A stretch of 32,952 nt of DNA from DATMTS01 sp035564555 (GCA_035564555.1 DATMTS010000025.1:1-32952), one strand, 5' to 3'. Positions 8,350 to 17,106 are shown, counted from the first letter of the stretch. Numbers and translations are program-made. Notes: a model not told the origin generated them from the letters alone.

Positions 8350-9556
8350 CCGCGCGGCGGCATCCGACGGCGCATTCGACGGCGCATTCGACTGGGGCCT
8401 GCTCGAGCCGGCAGGAGCCGACGGGGGAGGCCTCGGCGACGATGCGGTGCTGGCCGCGATGATCGCCGTGGAGCAGGGGCTGATTTCCGCCTGGGCGCAA
8501 CTCGACGGCGGCGCGGCTCCGCGCGTCGACCGGGTGCGGATCGACCGGGACGCCCTGCGTGACGGGGTGCGACGCGACGGTGTAGCGGTCGTCGACCTCG
8601 TTCGGCAGCTGCGCGAGCAGGTCGGCGACGACGCCGACCGCGTTCATCGCGGCGCCACCAGCCAGGACGTGCTCGACACCGCACTCGTGCTCGCCTCGCG
8701 TGACGCGCTCGCCGCAGCAGGTCGCGAGCTGGCGGTCGCGGGCCGCGCCCTCGCCGCGCTCGCCGACGTCCAGCGCGGTACCCCCGTCATTGCTCGTACT
8801 CTCACCCAGCCGGCCGAACCCACCACGCTCGGTGCGGAGTCGGCAGCATGGCTGAACGCCGTGACGTCGGCGCTCGAGGCGCTCGGCGGCCTCGCGTACC
8901 CCGTGCAACTCGGCGGTGCGGTGGGAACCGGAAGCGCCTTCGTGCGGATCTCGGGTCGCGAGGATGCCCCGCGACTGTTGCGCGCCGCGCTCGCGCGCAC
9001 GCTCGGCCTCGCCGACCCGGGGCGTGCCTGGCACACCGACCGGTCGCCAGTGCTCTCGATCGCGGCGGCCGCCGGGCACGTGTGCGCTGCCGCCGGCCGA
9101 ATCGGCCGTGGCCTCGCCTTCGCGGCGCGCGACGGTGTTCTGCTGCCCGAACACGGCGGCGGCTCGTCGGCGATGCCGCACAAGAAGAATCCCGTGGATG
9201 CCGTCATCCTGATCGCGAACGGTCTGCGCGCGGGAGGGCTCATCGCCACCCTGCAGACCGCATCGCTGAGCTTCGACGCACGGCCCGCCGGCGAGTGGCA
9301 CGCCGAATGGCAGGCCTGGCGGGGACTGCTGCGGCTCGCCGTCGAGAGCGCCGCGGTGCTCGCGCGCGCAACGGCCGACCTGGTCGTGCACGCTCCCGAT
9401 GCGTCGCAGCCCGCACCCGACGCGGACGGCGACACCGCCCCCGACACCGCTCTCGCCGCCGCCGGTGCGGTGGTGGATCCCGCGCTGGAACGGTTCGCGG
9501 CGCTGGAGGGCCCCGAACGCGCCGACCGCCAAGACCGCATAGGCGAAGGGGTGTGA
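8336..9556 (+). CDS. pcaB: 3-carboxy-cis,cis-muconate cycloisomerase
   Basis: Fumarase/aspartase-superfamily enzyme converting 3-carboxymuconate to 4-carboxymuconolactone. From ATG 8336 it has 406 residues. The superfamily signature GSSAMPHKKNP is at residues 276-286, and the conserved HRGATSQDVLDTALVL block lies near residue 105. The frame stays open upstream to 8261, but those codons lie deep in pcaG and look random; 8336 is the better start, with GTCGGGG before it. The N-terminus has a small direct repeat (DGAF-DGAF). It overlaps pcaG by 14 bp and ends 2 bp before the next gene. Confidence 0.94.
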   Translation: MDVADRAAASDGAFDGAFDWGLLEPAGADGGGLGDDAVLAAMIAVEQGLISAWAQLDGGAAPRVDRVRIDRDALRDGVRRDGVAVVDLVRQLREQVGDDADRVHRGATSQDVLDTALVLASRDALAAAGRELAVAGRALAALADVQRGTPVIARTLTQPAEPTTLGAESAAWLNAVTSALEALGGLAYPVQLGGAVGTGSAFVRISGREDAPRLLRAALARTLGLADPGRAWHTDRSPVLSIAAAAGHVCAAAGRIGRGLAFAARDGVLLPEHGGGSSAMPHKKNPVDAVILIANGLRAGGLIATLQTASLSFDARPAGEWHAEWQAWRGLLRLAVESAAVLARATADLVVHAPDASQPAPDADGDTAPDTALAAAGAVVDPALERFAALEGPERADRQDRIGEGV

Positions 9557-9558
9557 CG

Positions 9559-10827
9559 ATGACCGTTCCACGGTTGCGCGGAGCGATGTCGCCCGCACCC
9601 GCCGACGCGGTCGCCAGCCCGCTGCTCGTGCTGCTGCCGTCGCTGGGCACCACGACGCACTTGTGGGACGGCGTGGTCGAACAGCTCTGCGCTGCCGGTT
9701 CCTCGGTGCGCGTCCTGCGCGTCGACCTGCCCGGGCATGGCGCCTCACCCGCCGCCCGTGACCCGTTCACGGTGGCGGAACTCGCCGAGGCCGTGCTGCT
9801 GCTCGTCGACGAGGTCGGCGGCGGCGCATTCCATGTCGCGGGCGACTCGCTCGGCGGAGCCATCGCGCTCGAACTCGCCCTCGTCGCGCCGCGCCGAGTG
9901 CTGAGCCTGGCGATGTTCTGCTCGGGGGCGAGGATCGCCACGGCGCAGTCGTGGAGCGAGCGTGCCGCACAGGTACGGGCATCCGGAACCGCTTCGCTGG
10001 TCGCCGGCAGCGCGCAGCGGTGGTTCGCCGCTGGATATCTGGCAGGCAACCCGGACGGTCCGGGCGGTCACGCGCTGAAGGCGCTGCTCGATGTCGACGA
10101 CGAGTCGTACGCGCTCTGCAGCCTGGCGCTGGGCGGCTTCGACCGCCGTGCCGACCTGGCCGAAGTGCGTGCGCCGGCGATCGTCGCACCCGGTGCCCAT
10201 GACGTGGTGTGCACCAGCGCCTCGATGCGCGAACTGGCCGACGGCATCCACGGTGCGCGGTTCGTCGAGTTCCGGGACGCCGCCCACCTGGTGCCGCTGG
10301 AGGATCCGGACGGCGCGGCCGCACTGTTGGGGGAGTTGCTGGAGGCGAACGGCCGTCAGCCGTCCAAGCCCGAGCCGGATGCCGCCGCCGTGGGCATGGC
10401 CGTGCGGCGGCAGGTGCTCGGTGACGCACATGTCGATCGGTCCAATGCGGCGATCACAGCGGAGACGGCGGACTTCCAAGACTTCATCACGCGTTATGCG
10501 TGGGGCGAGGTGTGGGCACGAGCACAGCTCACCCGTGCCCAACGCTCCATCGCGACGCTCGCCAGTCTGATCACCGGCGGTCACGAGAACGAGTTGCGGA
10601 TGCACGTGCGCGCCGCATTGCGCAACGGGCTGAGCCGCGCGCAGATCGCCGAGGTCATCCTGCACACCGCGCTGTACGCGGGTCTGCCGGCTGCGAACTC
10701 CGCGCTGGCGATCGCTCGCGAGGTGTTCGCCGAGCCCGAGCCGACCGCCGACCACGCGGTCGACACCACGCAGCCGGGGCCTTCCGAATCGAACCCGGAG
10801 CCGAACCCTCAGGAGCACGATGGATAA
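9559..10827 (+). CDS. pcaL: Fused 3-oxoadipate enol-lactonase / 4-carboxymuconolactone decarboxylase
   Basis: Bifunctional protein of 422 residues joining PcaD and PcaC. The N-terminal alpha/beta hydrolase (about 1-262) has nucleophile Ser97 (GDSLGG), Asp215 (PGAHD) and His243 (DAAHLVPLE). The carboxymuconolactone decarboxylase domain (about 278-390) has GHENELRMH and the EVILHTALYAGLPAAN motif. The C-terminal 30 residues are Pro/Glu-rich. This fusion, named PcaL, is known from Rhodococcus and Streptomyces. The frame is open far upstream inside pcaB; ATG 9559 or GTG 9553 is the real start because pcaB ends at 9556. It overlaps pcaI by 8 bp. Confidence 0.94.
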   Translation: MTVPRLRGAMSPAPADAVASPLLVLLPSLGTTTHLWDGVVEQLCAAGSSVRVLRVDLPGHGASPAARDPFTVAELAEAVLLLVDEVGGGAFHVAGDSLGGAIALELALVAPRRVLSLAMFCSGARIATAQSWSERAAQVRASGTASLVAGSAQRWFAAGYLAGNPDGPGGHALKALLDVDDESYALCSLALGGFDRRADLAEVRAPAIVAPGAHDVVCTSASMRELADGIHGARFVEFRDAAHLVPLEDPDGAAALLGELLEANGRQPSKPEPDAAAVGMAVRRQVLGDAHVDRSNAAITAETADFQDFITRYAWGEVWARAQLTRAQRSIATLASLITGGHENELRMHVRAALRNGLSRAQIAEVILHTALYAGLPAANSALAIAREVFAEPEPTADHAVDTTQPGPSESNPEPNPQEHDG

Positions 10828-11620
10828 GACGTATGCATCCGCCGCCGATGCGGTCACCGACATCCCGCAGGGCGCATCGTTGGCGGTGGGCGGCTTCGGC
10901 CTCTCCGGGGTGCCGATCGTGCTGATCAGGGCGCTGCTGGAGCGGGGCGTCGGCGGCCTGACCGTCGTGAGCAACAACTGCGGGGTCGACGGCTGGGGGC
11001 TGGGTGAACTGCTCTCCGCGGGGCGCATCCGGCGGGTGATCGCCAGCTACATCGGTGAGAACAAGGAGTTCGCACGACAGTACCTCGGCGGCGAGGTCGA
11101 GGTGGAGTTGACGCCGCAGGGCACTCTGGCCGAGCGGCTGCGGGCGGGCGGGGTCGGCATCCCGGCCTTCTACACGGCCACCGGTGCGGGCACCGCCGTC
11201 TCCGACGGGGGGATGCCGGTGCGGTACGCCGCGGACGGCTCGGTCGCCGAACAGAGCGAGCCGAAGGAACTGCGCCCGTTCGATGTGCTCGGCCGAAGCC
11301 GCGAATACGTGCTCGAGACGGCGATCAGAACGGACTACGGGCTGGTGCGTGCTGCGGTCGGAGACCGGCACGGCAACTTGCGCTTCGAGAAGTCCTGTCG
11401 CAACTTCAATCCACTGGCCGGGATGGCCGGTCGAGTGGTGATCGCGGAGGTCGACCGGCTGGTGGAACCCGGCGAGATCGACCCGGACGATGTGCATCTG
11501 CCCGGCATCTACGTGGACCGGGTGATCGAGTTGACTCCGCAGCAATCGACCGATCTGCCGATCGAGAAGGTCACGGTGCGCCCGCGACCTGCACAGGGTT
11601 CCGATGCGGAGGAAGACTGA
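10820..11620 (+). CDS. pcaI: 3-oxoadipate CoA-transferase subunit A
   Basis: Alpha subunit of the succinyl-CoA:3-oxoadipate CoA-transferase, 266 residues. The family I CoA-transferase N-terminal motif is GGFGLSGVP (about residues 25-33), followed by VVSNNCGVDGWGLG and IGENKEFARQYLGGEVEVEL, both diagnostic of SCOT-type alpha subunits. The enzyme activates 3-oxoadipate with succinyl-CoA. It overlaps the end of pcaL by 8 bp and is 2 bp from pcaJ. By sequence alone it could be a general 3-oxoacid transferase; the operon makes the pcaI assignment strong. Confidence 0.94.
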   Translation: MDKTYASAADAVTDIPQGASLAVGGFGLSGVPIVLIRALLERGVGGLTVVSNNCGVDGWGLGELLSAGRIRRVIASYIGENKEFARQYLGGEVEVELTPQGTLAERLRAGGVGIPAFYTATGAGTAVSDGGMPVRYAADGSVAEQSEPKELRPFDVLGRSREYVLETAIRTDYGLVRAAVGDRHGNLRFEKSCRNFNPLAGMAGRVVIAEVDRLVEPGEIDPDDVHLPGIYVDRVIELTPQQSTDLPIEKVTVRPRPAQGSDAEED

Positions 11621-11622
11621 CG

Positions 11623-12276
11623 ATGCCACGCACCCGCGACGAGATGGCCGCGCGAGCCGCGCGGGAATTGCGCGACGGCGATTACGTGAACCTCGGCATC
11701 GGACTGCCGACTCTGATTCCCAATCACCTACCCGACGGCGTGCATGTCGTGTTGCATTCCGAGAACGGCATATTGGGCGTCGGCCCCTACCCATGGGAGG
11801 GCGAGGAGGACCCGAAGCTGATCAACGCCGGCAAGGAGACCGTGACGGTTCTGCCCGGCGCGGCGTTCTTCGACTCGGCGACGAGCTTCGGCATGATCCG
11901 CGGCGGCCGCATCGCCACCGCCGTGCTCGGAGCGATGCAGGTCTCGGCGGGCGGCGACATCGCCAATTGGGCCGTGCCCGGCAAGCTGATCAAGGGCATG
12001 GGAGGCGCGATGGATCTGGTCAACGGCGCCGAACGGGTCATCGTGGTGATGGAGCACGTCGCCAGGGACGGCTCGGCCAAAGTGGTGCAGCAGTGCACGC
12101 TGCCGCTCACGGGACGCTCATGCGTCGACCGCATCGTCACCGACCTCGCAGTGATCGACGTCACCCCTGACGGGCTCGTGCTGCGCGAACTGGCGCCCGG
12201 CGTCACGCTCGAGGAGGTGATCGCGGCCACGGATGCCTCTCTGACCGTGGAACTGGACGGCGGCACGGATGCCTGA
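11623..12276 (+). CDS. pcaJ: 3-oxoadipate CoA-transferase subunit B
   Basis: Beta subunit of the CoA-transferase, 217 residues. The catalytic glutamate is Glu47 in LHSENGILGVGP, which forms the glutamyl-CoA thioester in this family. VNLGIGLPTLIP (about 22-33) is the beta-subunit N-terminal motif, and VMEHVARDGSAKVV lies near residue 140. It starts at ATG 11623 behind GGAAG, 2 bp after pcaI, and its end overlaps pcaF by 8 bp. Confidence 0.95.
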   Translation: MPRTRDEMAARAARELRDGDYVNLGIGLPTLIPNHLPDGVHVVLHSENGILGVGPYPWEGEEDPKLINAGKETVTVLPGAAFFDSATSFGMIRGGRIATAVLGAMQVSAGGDIANWAVPGKLIKGMGGAMDLVNGAERVIVVMEHVARDGSAKVVQQCTLPLTGRSCVDRIVTDLAVIDVTPDGLVLRELAPGVTLEEVIAATDASLTVELDGGTDA

Positions 12277-13483
12277 GCTGCGCGATGTCGTCATCTGCTC
12301 GCCGCTGCGCACGCCGGTGGGCCGTCTGGGCGGCGCGCTCGCTCCGATGCATGCGCTGCAGCTGGCCGAGACCGTGCTGCGTGCGCTACTGGAGCGCACC
12401 GGTATCGATCCCGCCGAGGTCGACGGCGTGATCGGGTCGCAGGGGTATCCCACCATGGAGGCGCCATCGTTCGGCCGCGTGGCGGCGCTGAACTCCGGCT
12501 TCCCGGTGTCGACGGTCGGCTACCAACTCGACCGGCGCTGCGGCTCGGGTCTGCAGGCCGCCCTGAACGCTGCGATGGAGGTGCAGACCGCGGTGAGCGA
12601 CGTCGTCATCGCGCTCGGCGCCGAGTCGATGTCGAACGCGCCGCTCTACACCGAGCAAGGCAGGCGTGGTGTGCCGGCCGGCGGACTGCTGCTGCGCGAC
12701 GCGCTCTCCCGCGGACGGGAGACCGTCGGTGGACGCGACTATCCGACGCCCGAGGGCAATGTCGGTTCCGCCGAGACGATCCGGCGTGATTACGGCATCT
12801 CGCGTACCGCGCAGGACGAGCTCGCGCTGCGCTCTCACCGGCGTGCCGTCGCGGCGCAGCAGTCCGGGGCTTTCGATGCCGAACTCGTGCCGGTCGAAGT
12901 GCCCGGCCGGCGCGGCGGCATCCTCGTCGACCGGGACGAGCATCCGCGCGCCGACACCTCCCTGGAGGCGCTGGCGGCCCTGCGGCCCGTGCTGCAGCGC
13001 TCCGATCCGGATACCACGGTGACGGCAGGCAACTCGAGCGGACAGAACGACGCGGCCGCGGCCTGCATCGTCACTACGGCGGCGCGCGCGACGTCACTCG
13101 GGCTGACGCCCATGCTGCGCTTGCGCTCCTGGGCGGTCGCCGGCGTCGACCCGCGAGTCTTCGGCATCGGGCCGGTTCCCGCCTCGAATCTCGCTCTGCA
13201 GCGTGCAGGGATCGATTGGGCCGACCTCGACCTGATCGAGCTGAACGAGGCCTTCGCCGTGCAGGTGTTGGCGTGTATCGCCGACTGGGACATCGACCCC
13301 GAAGACCCCCGGCTCAACCCGCGCGGCAGCGGGATCTCCCTCGGGCATCCGATCGGCGCAACCGGGCTGCGGATGCTGGCCACCCTCGCGCACGAACTGC
13401 CGGCACTCGACGGCACGCTGGCGCTGGAGACCATGTGCATCGGCGGCGGCCAGGCGCTCGCGGCGGTGTTCGAGCGGGTCTGA
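12269..13483 (+). CDS. pcaF: 3-oxoadipyl-CoA thiolase
   Basis: Thiolase of 404 residues for the last step, splitting 3-oxoadipyl-CoA with CoA into succinyl-CoA and acetyl-CoA. The acylated cysteine is Cys91 (DRRCGSGLQAA). The C-terminal catalytic groups are in NEAFAVQVL, GSGISLGHPIGATGLR (His) and ETMCIGGGQ (Cys). The usual GGA of the His motif reads GSG here, a common thiolase variant. Homology alone would also fit acetyl-CoA acetyltransferase; position as last gene of the pca operon supports PcaF. It runs convergent to the HxlR gene, 40 bp away. Confidence 0.9.
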   Translation: MPELRDVVICSPLRTPVGRLGGALAPMHALQLAETVLRALLERTGIDPAEVDGVIGSQGYPTMEAPSFGRVAALNSGFPVSTVGYQLDRRCGSGLQAALNAAMEVQTAVSDVVIALGAESMSNAPLYTEQGRRGVPAGGLLLRDALSRGRETVGGRDYPTPEGNVGSAETIRRDYGISRTAQDELALRSHRRAVAAQQSGAFDAELVPVEVPGRRGGILVDRDEHPRADTSLEALAALRPVLQRSDPDTTVTAGNSSGQNDAAAACIVTTAARATSLGLTPMLRLRSWAVAGVDPRVFGIGPVPASNLALQRAGIDWADLDLIELNEAFAVQVLACIADWDIDPEDPRLNPRGSGISLGHPIGATGLRMLATLAHELPALDGTLALETMCIGGGQALAAVFERV

Positions 13484-13523
13484 GCCCACCCGGCGGCGCG
13501 ACGGCGGCGCGATGCCCGGTCGC

Positions 13524-14207
13524 CTACGGATCCAGATGGAACGTCCGGGCGAAGCGCTCCAGCAGCGCGGGGTCGCCGCGCAGCACGTGCACGACGCCCC
13601 GGGTAACGGCATCCGAGGCGCTGAGCTCGCCGGAGATCAGGCGGCGGATGCCCGGGCCGGCCGCGAACTCGAGGTCGGGCGCAGCGGCATCCTCGTCGCG
13701 CAGGCGGGCCGCCACGGCGGGCAACTGCCCGTGCAGCGGGTTCACCCGCAACCCGTCGGCGGAGGTGCGCAGCACCAGTGAGACATCGCCGACGTGCACC
13801 AGGTAGGTCGAGCCGGGCAGCCCCCGGGCGGCATCCGCCCGGAAGGCCGTGCGGAACGCCATCGTGAGGGAGTCGGTGGTGACGATGTCGCCCTCCTTCG
13901 GGTCGCCCATCGCCTTGAACCCCCATCGTCCGAGCGCGAGCACGACGTCTTCGAGCTCTCGCCCGTATTCGGTGAGCTCGTATCCGGCGCGCACCGTGGG
14001 AACGCGGCGCACCACGCCGCCTTCCTGCAACTCCTTCAGTCGAGTGCTGAGGATGTTGGTGGGGATGCGCGGCAGCCCGGCCTTCAGATCGGAGTACCGG
14101 CGCGGCCCCACGAGCAGGTCGCGGACGATGAGCAGCGCCCATCGTTCCCCGACCAGCTCGAGGGCGCTGACGACGCCGCAGTACTGTCCGTATTTGCGCG
14201 CTGCCAT
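13524..14207 (-). CDS. HxlR-family transcriptional regulator
   Basis: Regulator of 227 residues. The N-terminal HxlR winged helix (about 1-100) shows YGQYCGVVSALELVGERW, the redox-type Cys near residue 9, and LVGPRRYSDL and STRLKEL helices. A C-terminal domain of about 110 residues follows (SCP2-like by its pattern). The frame continues upstream through the VOC gene, but ATG 14207 gives the canonical start. It lies 10 bp after the VOC gene in one operon. HxlR proteins often sense electrophiles or aldehydes, which fits a VOC partner. The palindromes upstream of the operon are candidate binding sites. Confidence 0.9.
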   Translation of the reverse strand: MAARKYGQYCGVVSALELVGERWALLIVRDLLVGPRRYSDLKAGLPRIPTNILSTRLKELQEGGVVRRVPTVRAGYELTEYGRELEDVVLALGRWGFKAMGDPKEGDIVTTDSLTMAFRTAFRADAARGLPGSTYLVHVGDVSLVLRTSADGLRVNPLHGQLPAVAARLRDEDAAAPDLEFAAGPGIRRLISGELSASDAVTRGVVHVLRGDPALLERFARTFHLDP

Positions 14208-14217
14208 CCCGGTCGGC

Positions 14218-14673
14218 TCATGCCGACGCGGGCGCCTGGGGCGCCTGCTCGGCCAGGTATGCCTCGGGTCCCTGCTCGGCGGCCTTCGGCTCCATGTAGA
14301 GGAACGAGAGGTCGTTGCCATCCGGGTCCTGCAGGTCGCGGGAATACATGAATCCGTAGTCCTGCGCCTCGCGCAGCTCACGTCCGCCGGCGTCGAGCCC
14401 TTTCTGCAGGATCTCGTCGACCGCCTCCCGTGAGGGACGGCTGAAGGCGATGGACGCCTGGGTCTGCGTGTGCGGATCGACGATCTGCTTGTCGGTGAAC
14501 GTTGTGAAGTATTCGCGGGTCAGCACCATGAAGTACACGTGCTCGTCGATGACGACGCAGGCGGCGTTGTCATCCGTGAACAGGGGATTGATGCTCCAAC
14601 CCAGGGCCTCGTAGAACGCCTTGGCACGCCCGAGGTCGGTGGTGGACAGGTTGACGAAGATGTCGGTTGACAT
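14218..14673 (-). CDS. VOC-family (glyoxalase/dioxygenase fold) protein
   Basis: Protein of 151 residues with two beta-alpha-beta-beta-beta modules: VNLSTTDLGRAKAFYEALGW (about 7-26) and the second module ending DPDGNDLSFLYMEP. This is the PhnB/YdcL-like lactoylglutathione-lyase-related type; metal ligands are not complete enough to assign glyoxalase activity. Start 14673 is fixed by AAGGAG at 14681-14686 with a 7-nt spacer. It is the first gene of the operon with the HxlR regulator. Such pairs are common and usually linked to detoxification or resistance; the substrate is unknown. Confidence 0.88.
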   Translation of the reverse strand: MSTDIFVNLSTTDLGRAKAFYEALGWSINPLFTDDNAACVVIDEHVYFMVLTREYFTTFTDKQIVDPHTQTQASIAFSRPSREAVDEILQKGLDAGGRELREAQDYGFMYSRDLQDPDGNDLSFLYMEPKAAEQGPEAYLAEQAPQAPASA

Positions 14674-14713
14674 GTGCGGTCTCCTTTGACGATGAACCGG
14701 TCGTTGCCGATGA

Positions 14714-14756
14714 CTCAAGCTTGCTTTGAGCAAGTTTACTTGTCAATAGCAAGTAA
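14714..14756. promoter_or_regulatory. Overlapping palindromes, probable HxlR operator region
   Basis: Three inverted repeats are packed in 43 bp: CTCAA/TTGAG (14714-14730), CTTGCT/AGCAAG (14720-14734) and TTACTTG/CAAGTAA (14736-14756). The half-site AGCAAGT recurs 19 bp apart, about two helical turns. On the minus strand a consensus -35 TTGACA (14741-14746) lies inside the last palindrome, so a bound protein would block the VOC-HxlR promoter. Confidence 0.6.
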
Positions 14757-14762
14757 CGAGAT

Positions 14763-16037
14763 TCAGCGGACCGACTCGGCCCGGGCATCCGTCATGGCAA
14801 GCGATCCTCGGCCGATGCCGATCAGCGCGAGGTTGAGCATCGACTGACTACCCGGAACGAAGTAGCCGTTGTGCCCCGTGACCGGCAGCAGTGGTTCCCC
14901 GTCGAGCGGGTCGACGCCGCCGCCCAGCGGCATCCGATGCGCCCCGAAGGCCGGGTCATCCGGGTTGCTTCCGAAGAATCCGCAGATGGCGACCGGATCG
15001 AATCGGGCCGCCCCGACATAGACGTTGCCGCCGTTCACGTCGAGCGAGTGCGCACTCGCCACCTCTCCGCCGGGGGACCCGAGCAGCGCAAGCGCGTCGA
15101 CGCTCACGGCACCGCGCTGCAGGGCGAGCAACGCTGCGGTCGACCCGTAGGAGTGCGCGATGACCGAGATGAACGGCTGATCTTCGGCGCGTACCGCGCG
15201 CAGTCCGCTCAGCACGCTCTCCAACCGATCGGCTCCTTGTCGCGCCGCGTTCAGCGACAGGGCGCCGAGAATATCCGGCGTGTGGTAACCGAGCCAGGCG
15301 ACCGTCGCCACCGAGCGCCCCGTCGCTCCGATGCGTTGCAACGCCGCGCTCTGGGCGGTGTACAGGTCGGCGGCGACGCTGGTCCAGCTGACGAGTTGTC
15401 CTTGCACCGTGTAGAGCATGCCCGGAACGAGGATGCTGACGTCCGTTGCACTGTCGACATCCCCGATCGCGATGGCTGCGAGCATCGAACCGGATGTCTG
15501 AAAGGTGATCAGCGATCGGGCCGGTCCGCCGTCGGGCGTCCGGAGTGCTTCGCTCACCGCACGCAGCGCCGCCAGATCGGACACGGCGCCGAGGGCGGCC
15601 ACGCCGAAGGTGTGCGATGCCGCACGCTGCACCGCCTCGATGCGAGCGCGCAGCCGGGTCTCGTTGACCTGAGCGCGGACGGCGAACGGAACCCCGTCGA
15701 GATTGCCGACCAGCGGGGATGCCTTGCGCTCCAGCCGGCTACGCTCCGGTGCCTGGAGCGTGCTCCACCAGGAGGCCACCTGGTCGATCGCGCTGGGAGT
15801 GGAGAGCCTGTCGAGCAACGCAGGTCCGTCTTTTTCAAGGAAGGCGCCGATGCCGTCGGCCGGTAGGGTGGCCAGTGCGTCCAGCGCCGCGGGTGCGCTG
15901 CGGAGAGCGGCCTGCGCGACTGCGCTCACGCCGGCGGATTCCTGTGTGGCAGGGGTCGACGCGTGCGCGATCGCGGGCACGCCGAGCACCGACGGGACGA
16001 CGACGCCCCAGAGGAGCGCCGTTGTAAGAAGTCTCAC
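14763..16037 (-). CDS. Secreted DUF1023-type alpha/beta hydrolase
   Basis: Exported protein of 424 residues. A signal peptide covers residues 1-26 (MRLLTTALLW then a hydrophobic core, AHA cleavage site). An alpha-helical N-terminal region (about 30-150) precedes the hydrolase domain, where VAWLGYHTPDI and the nucleophile Ser296 in VIAHSYGSTAALL match the DUF1023 family of actinobacteria. The GTG start at 16037 follows GAGGGG about 8 nt upstream; the same frame is open much further upstream, but those codons cross the divergent PAP2 gene. The hydrolysed substrate is unknown. It is divergent from the PAP2 gene, which also acts at the cell envelope. Confidence 0.88.
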   Translation of the reverse strand: MRLLTTALLWGVVVPSVLGVPAIAHASTPATQESAGVSAVAQAALRSAPAALDALATLPADGIGAFLEKDGPALLDRLSTPSAIDQVASWWSTLQAPERSRLERKASPLVGNLDGVPFAVRAQVNETRLRARIEAVQRAASHTFGVAALGAVSDLAALRAVSEALRTPDGGPARSLITFQTSGSMLAAIAIGDVDSATDVSILVPGMLYTVQGQLVSWTSVAADLYTAQSAALQRIGATGRSVATVAWLGYHTPDILGALSLNAARQGADRLESVLSGLRAVRAEDQPFISVIAHSYGSTAALLALQRGAVSVDALALLGSPGGEVASAHSLDVNGGNVYVGAARFDPVAICGFFGSNPDDPAFGAHRMPLGGGVDPLDGEPLLPVTGHNGYFVPGSQSMLNLALIGIGRGSLAMTDARAESVR

Positions 16038-16235
16038 GGGTCGACCCCTCAGCGAGCATTGAGACGGCCGCCGCCGCGCGATCACGACGACCGCATCCAG
16101 GCTATCGACGAACTGCGCCCGCCGGCCCGCCACGGGCACCCCGCTTTCGGGTGCCGTCGGCCACCCGTTCGCATGGATCGGCGGTCCAGGCGATTCAAGG
16201 AAGACGATCATCAGAATGTGAGAAGGTCGTTGATT
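16038..16235. other. 198-bp divergent intergenic region
   Basis: This lies between the DUF1023 and PAP2 genes and must hold both promoters. I see no clear operator palindrome or strong -10/-35 pair. Confidence 0.5.
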
Positions 16236-17066
16236 GTGCGACCCGGTCCGACTCCGTCTCGTGCGCCGTTCGTCTTCGGCGCGCTCGGTCTCGTCGTCGC
16301 GCTCGCCGGGCTCTTCGCGTTCTTCGTCGGAACCTATGTCGGCCAGTCGATCGACGAGCACGCGTTCGACGGTGCGGCCAACTGGCAGGGCCCGCTGACG
16401 ACGGCGAGCGGTTGGATGCTCGACGCCCTGCCGGCGATAGCGCTCGGCCTGGGCGCTGTGCTGGTCGTGGTCATCGTCGTCATACGGCGAGCATGGCGGC
16501 AGGGCCTGGTGGCGGCGGCGGCCGCGCTGGCAGCGCTGGGGAGCACCCAGATATTGAAGAACCTCATTCTCGTGCGACCGCAGACGGGTGTGGCCGACGG
16601 GCTGAGCAACTCGCTGCCGTCGGGGCACACCACCGCGGCGGCCGCGGCGGCGCTGGCCGTGTTCCTCGTCGCCTCGGCGCGCACGCGACCGGTGGCTCTG
16701 GTTCTCGGGTCGTTGTTCACGGTGCTGGTCGGAGTCGCCACGCTGATCCACCAGTGGCATCGCCCGAGCGACGTGATCGCGGCGATGCTCGTCGCCTGCT
16801 TCTGGGGATGCGCCGCCGGCTTCGTTCTGGTCGGAATCCCGGCCAGCCACGCCACACACCCGTGTCGCACCCGGCTTTCGATCCTGGGCGTCATTGCGGC
16901 ACTGCTCTCGGCGGTCGCCGTGATCGGCCTCGGAGTGACGGCGGCCGGCGCCGCGGAAGGCTTCACCCATCTCTTCGTCGCGTACATGGGCAGCGTCGCG
17001 TCGATCGGGGCGGTCGGGTTCGGGCTCGCCTGGATCGGCAACCGGATGTTCGCCTGGCTCCGTTGA
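16236..17066 (+). CDS. PAP2-family membrane phosphatase
   Basis: Membrane phosphatase of 276 residues with about six or seven membrane segments. PAP2 motifs: Lys108-x5-Arg114-Pro115 (KNLILVRP), Pro-Ser-Gly-His at 128-131 (LPSGHTTAA), and His175 with Asp179 (HQWHRPSD). The Arg that normally opens motif 3 is Thr169 here. Family members remove phosphate from lipid pyrophosphates or phosphatidate at the outer membrane face. GTG 16236 has AGAAGG nine nt upstream; GTG 16218 is an alternative. It is divergent from the secreted hydrolase. Confidence 0.87.
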   Translation: MRPGPTPSRAPFVFGALGLVVALAGLFAFFVGTYVGQSIDEHAFDGAANWQGPLTTASGWMLDALPAIALGLGAVLVVVIVVIRRAWRQGLVAAAAALAALGSTQILKNLILVRPQTGVADGLSNSLPSGHTTAAAAAALAVFLVASARTRPVALVLGSLFTVLVGVATLIHQWHRPSDVIAAMLVACFWGCAAGFVLVGIPASHATHPCRTRLSILGVIAALLSAVAVIGLGVTAAGAAEGFTHLFVAYMGSVASIGAVGFGLAWIGNRMFAWLR

Positions 17067-17106
17067 GCCGGTAGGGCGTCCCGCGGCGCTTGTCGGAGGC
17101 AGGGGA

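Noticed and set aside
8848..9558. Extension of the PcaL frame into pcaB
   Set aside because: The added residues are Arg-rich shadow translation of pcaB; family homology begins at about 9559.
13484..13523. Bidirectional terminator between pcaF and the HxlR gene
   Set aside because: GC-rich pairing is possible, but no stem of useful length with a T-tract is visible.
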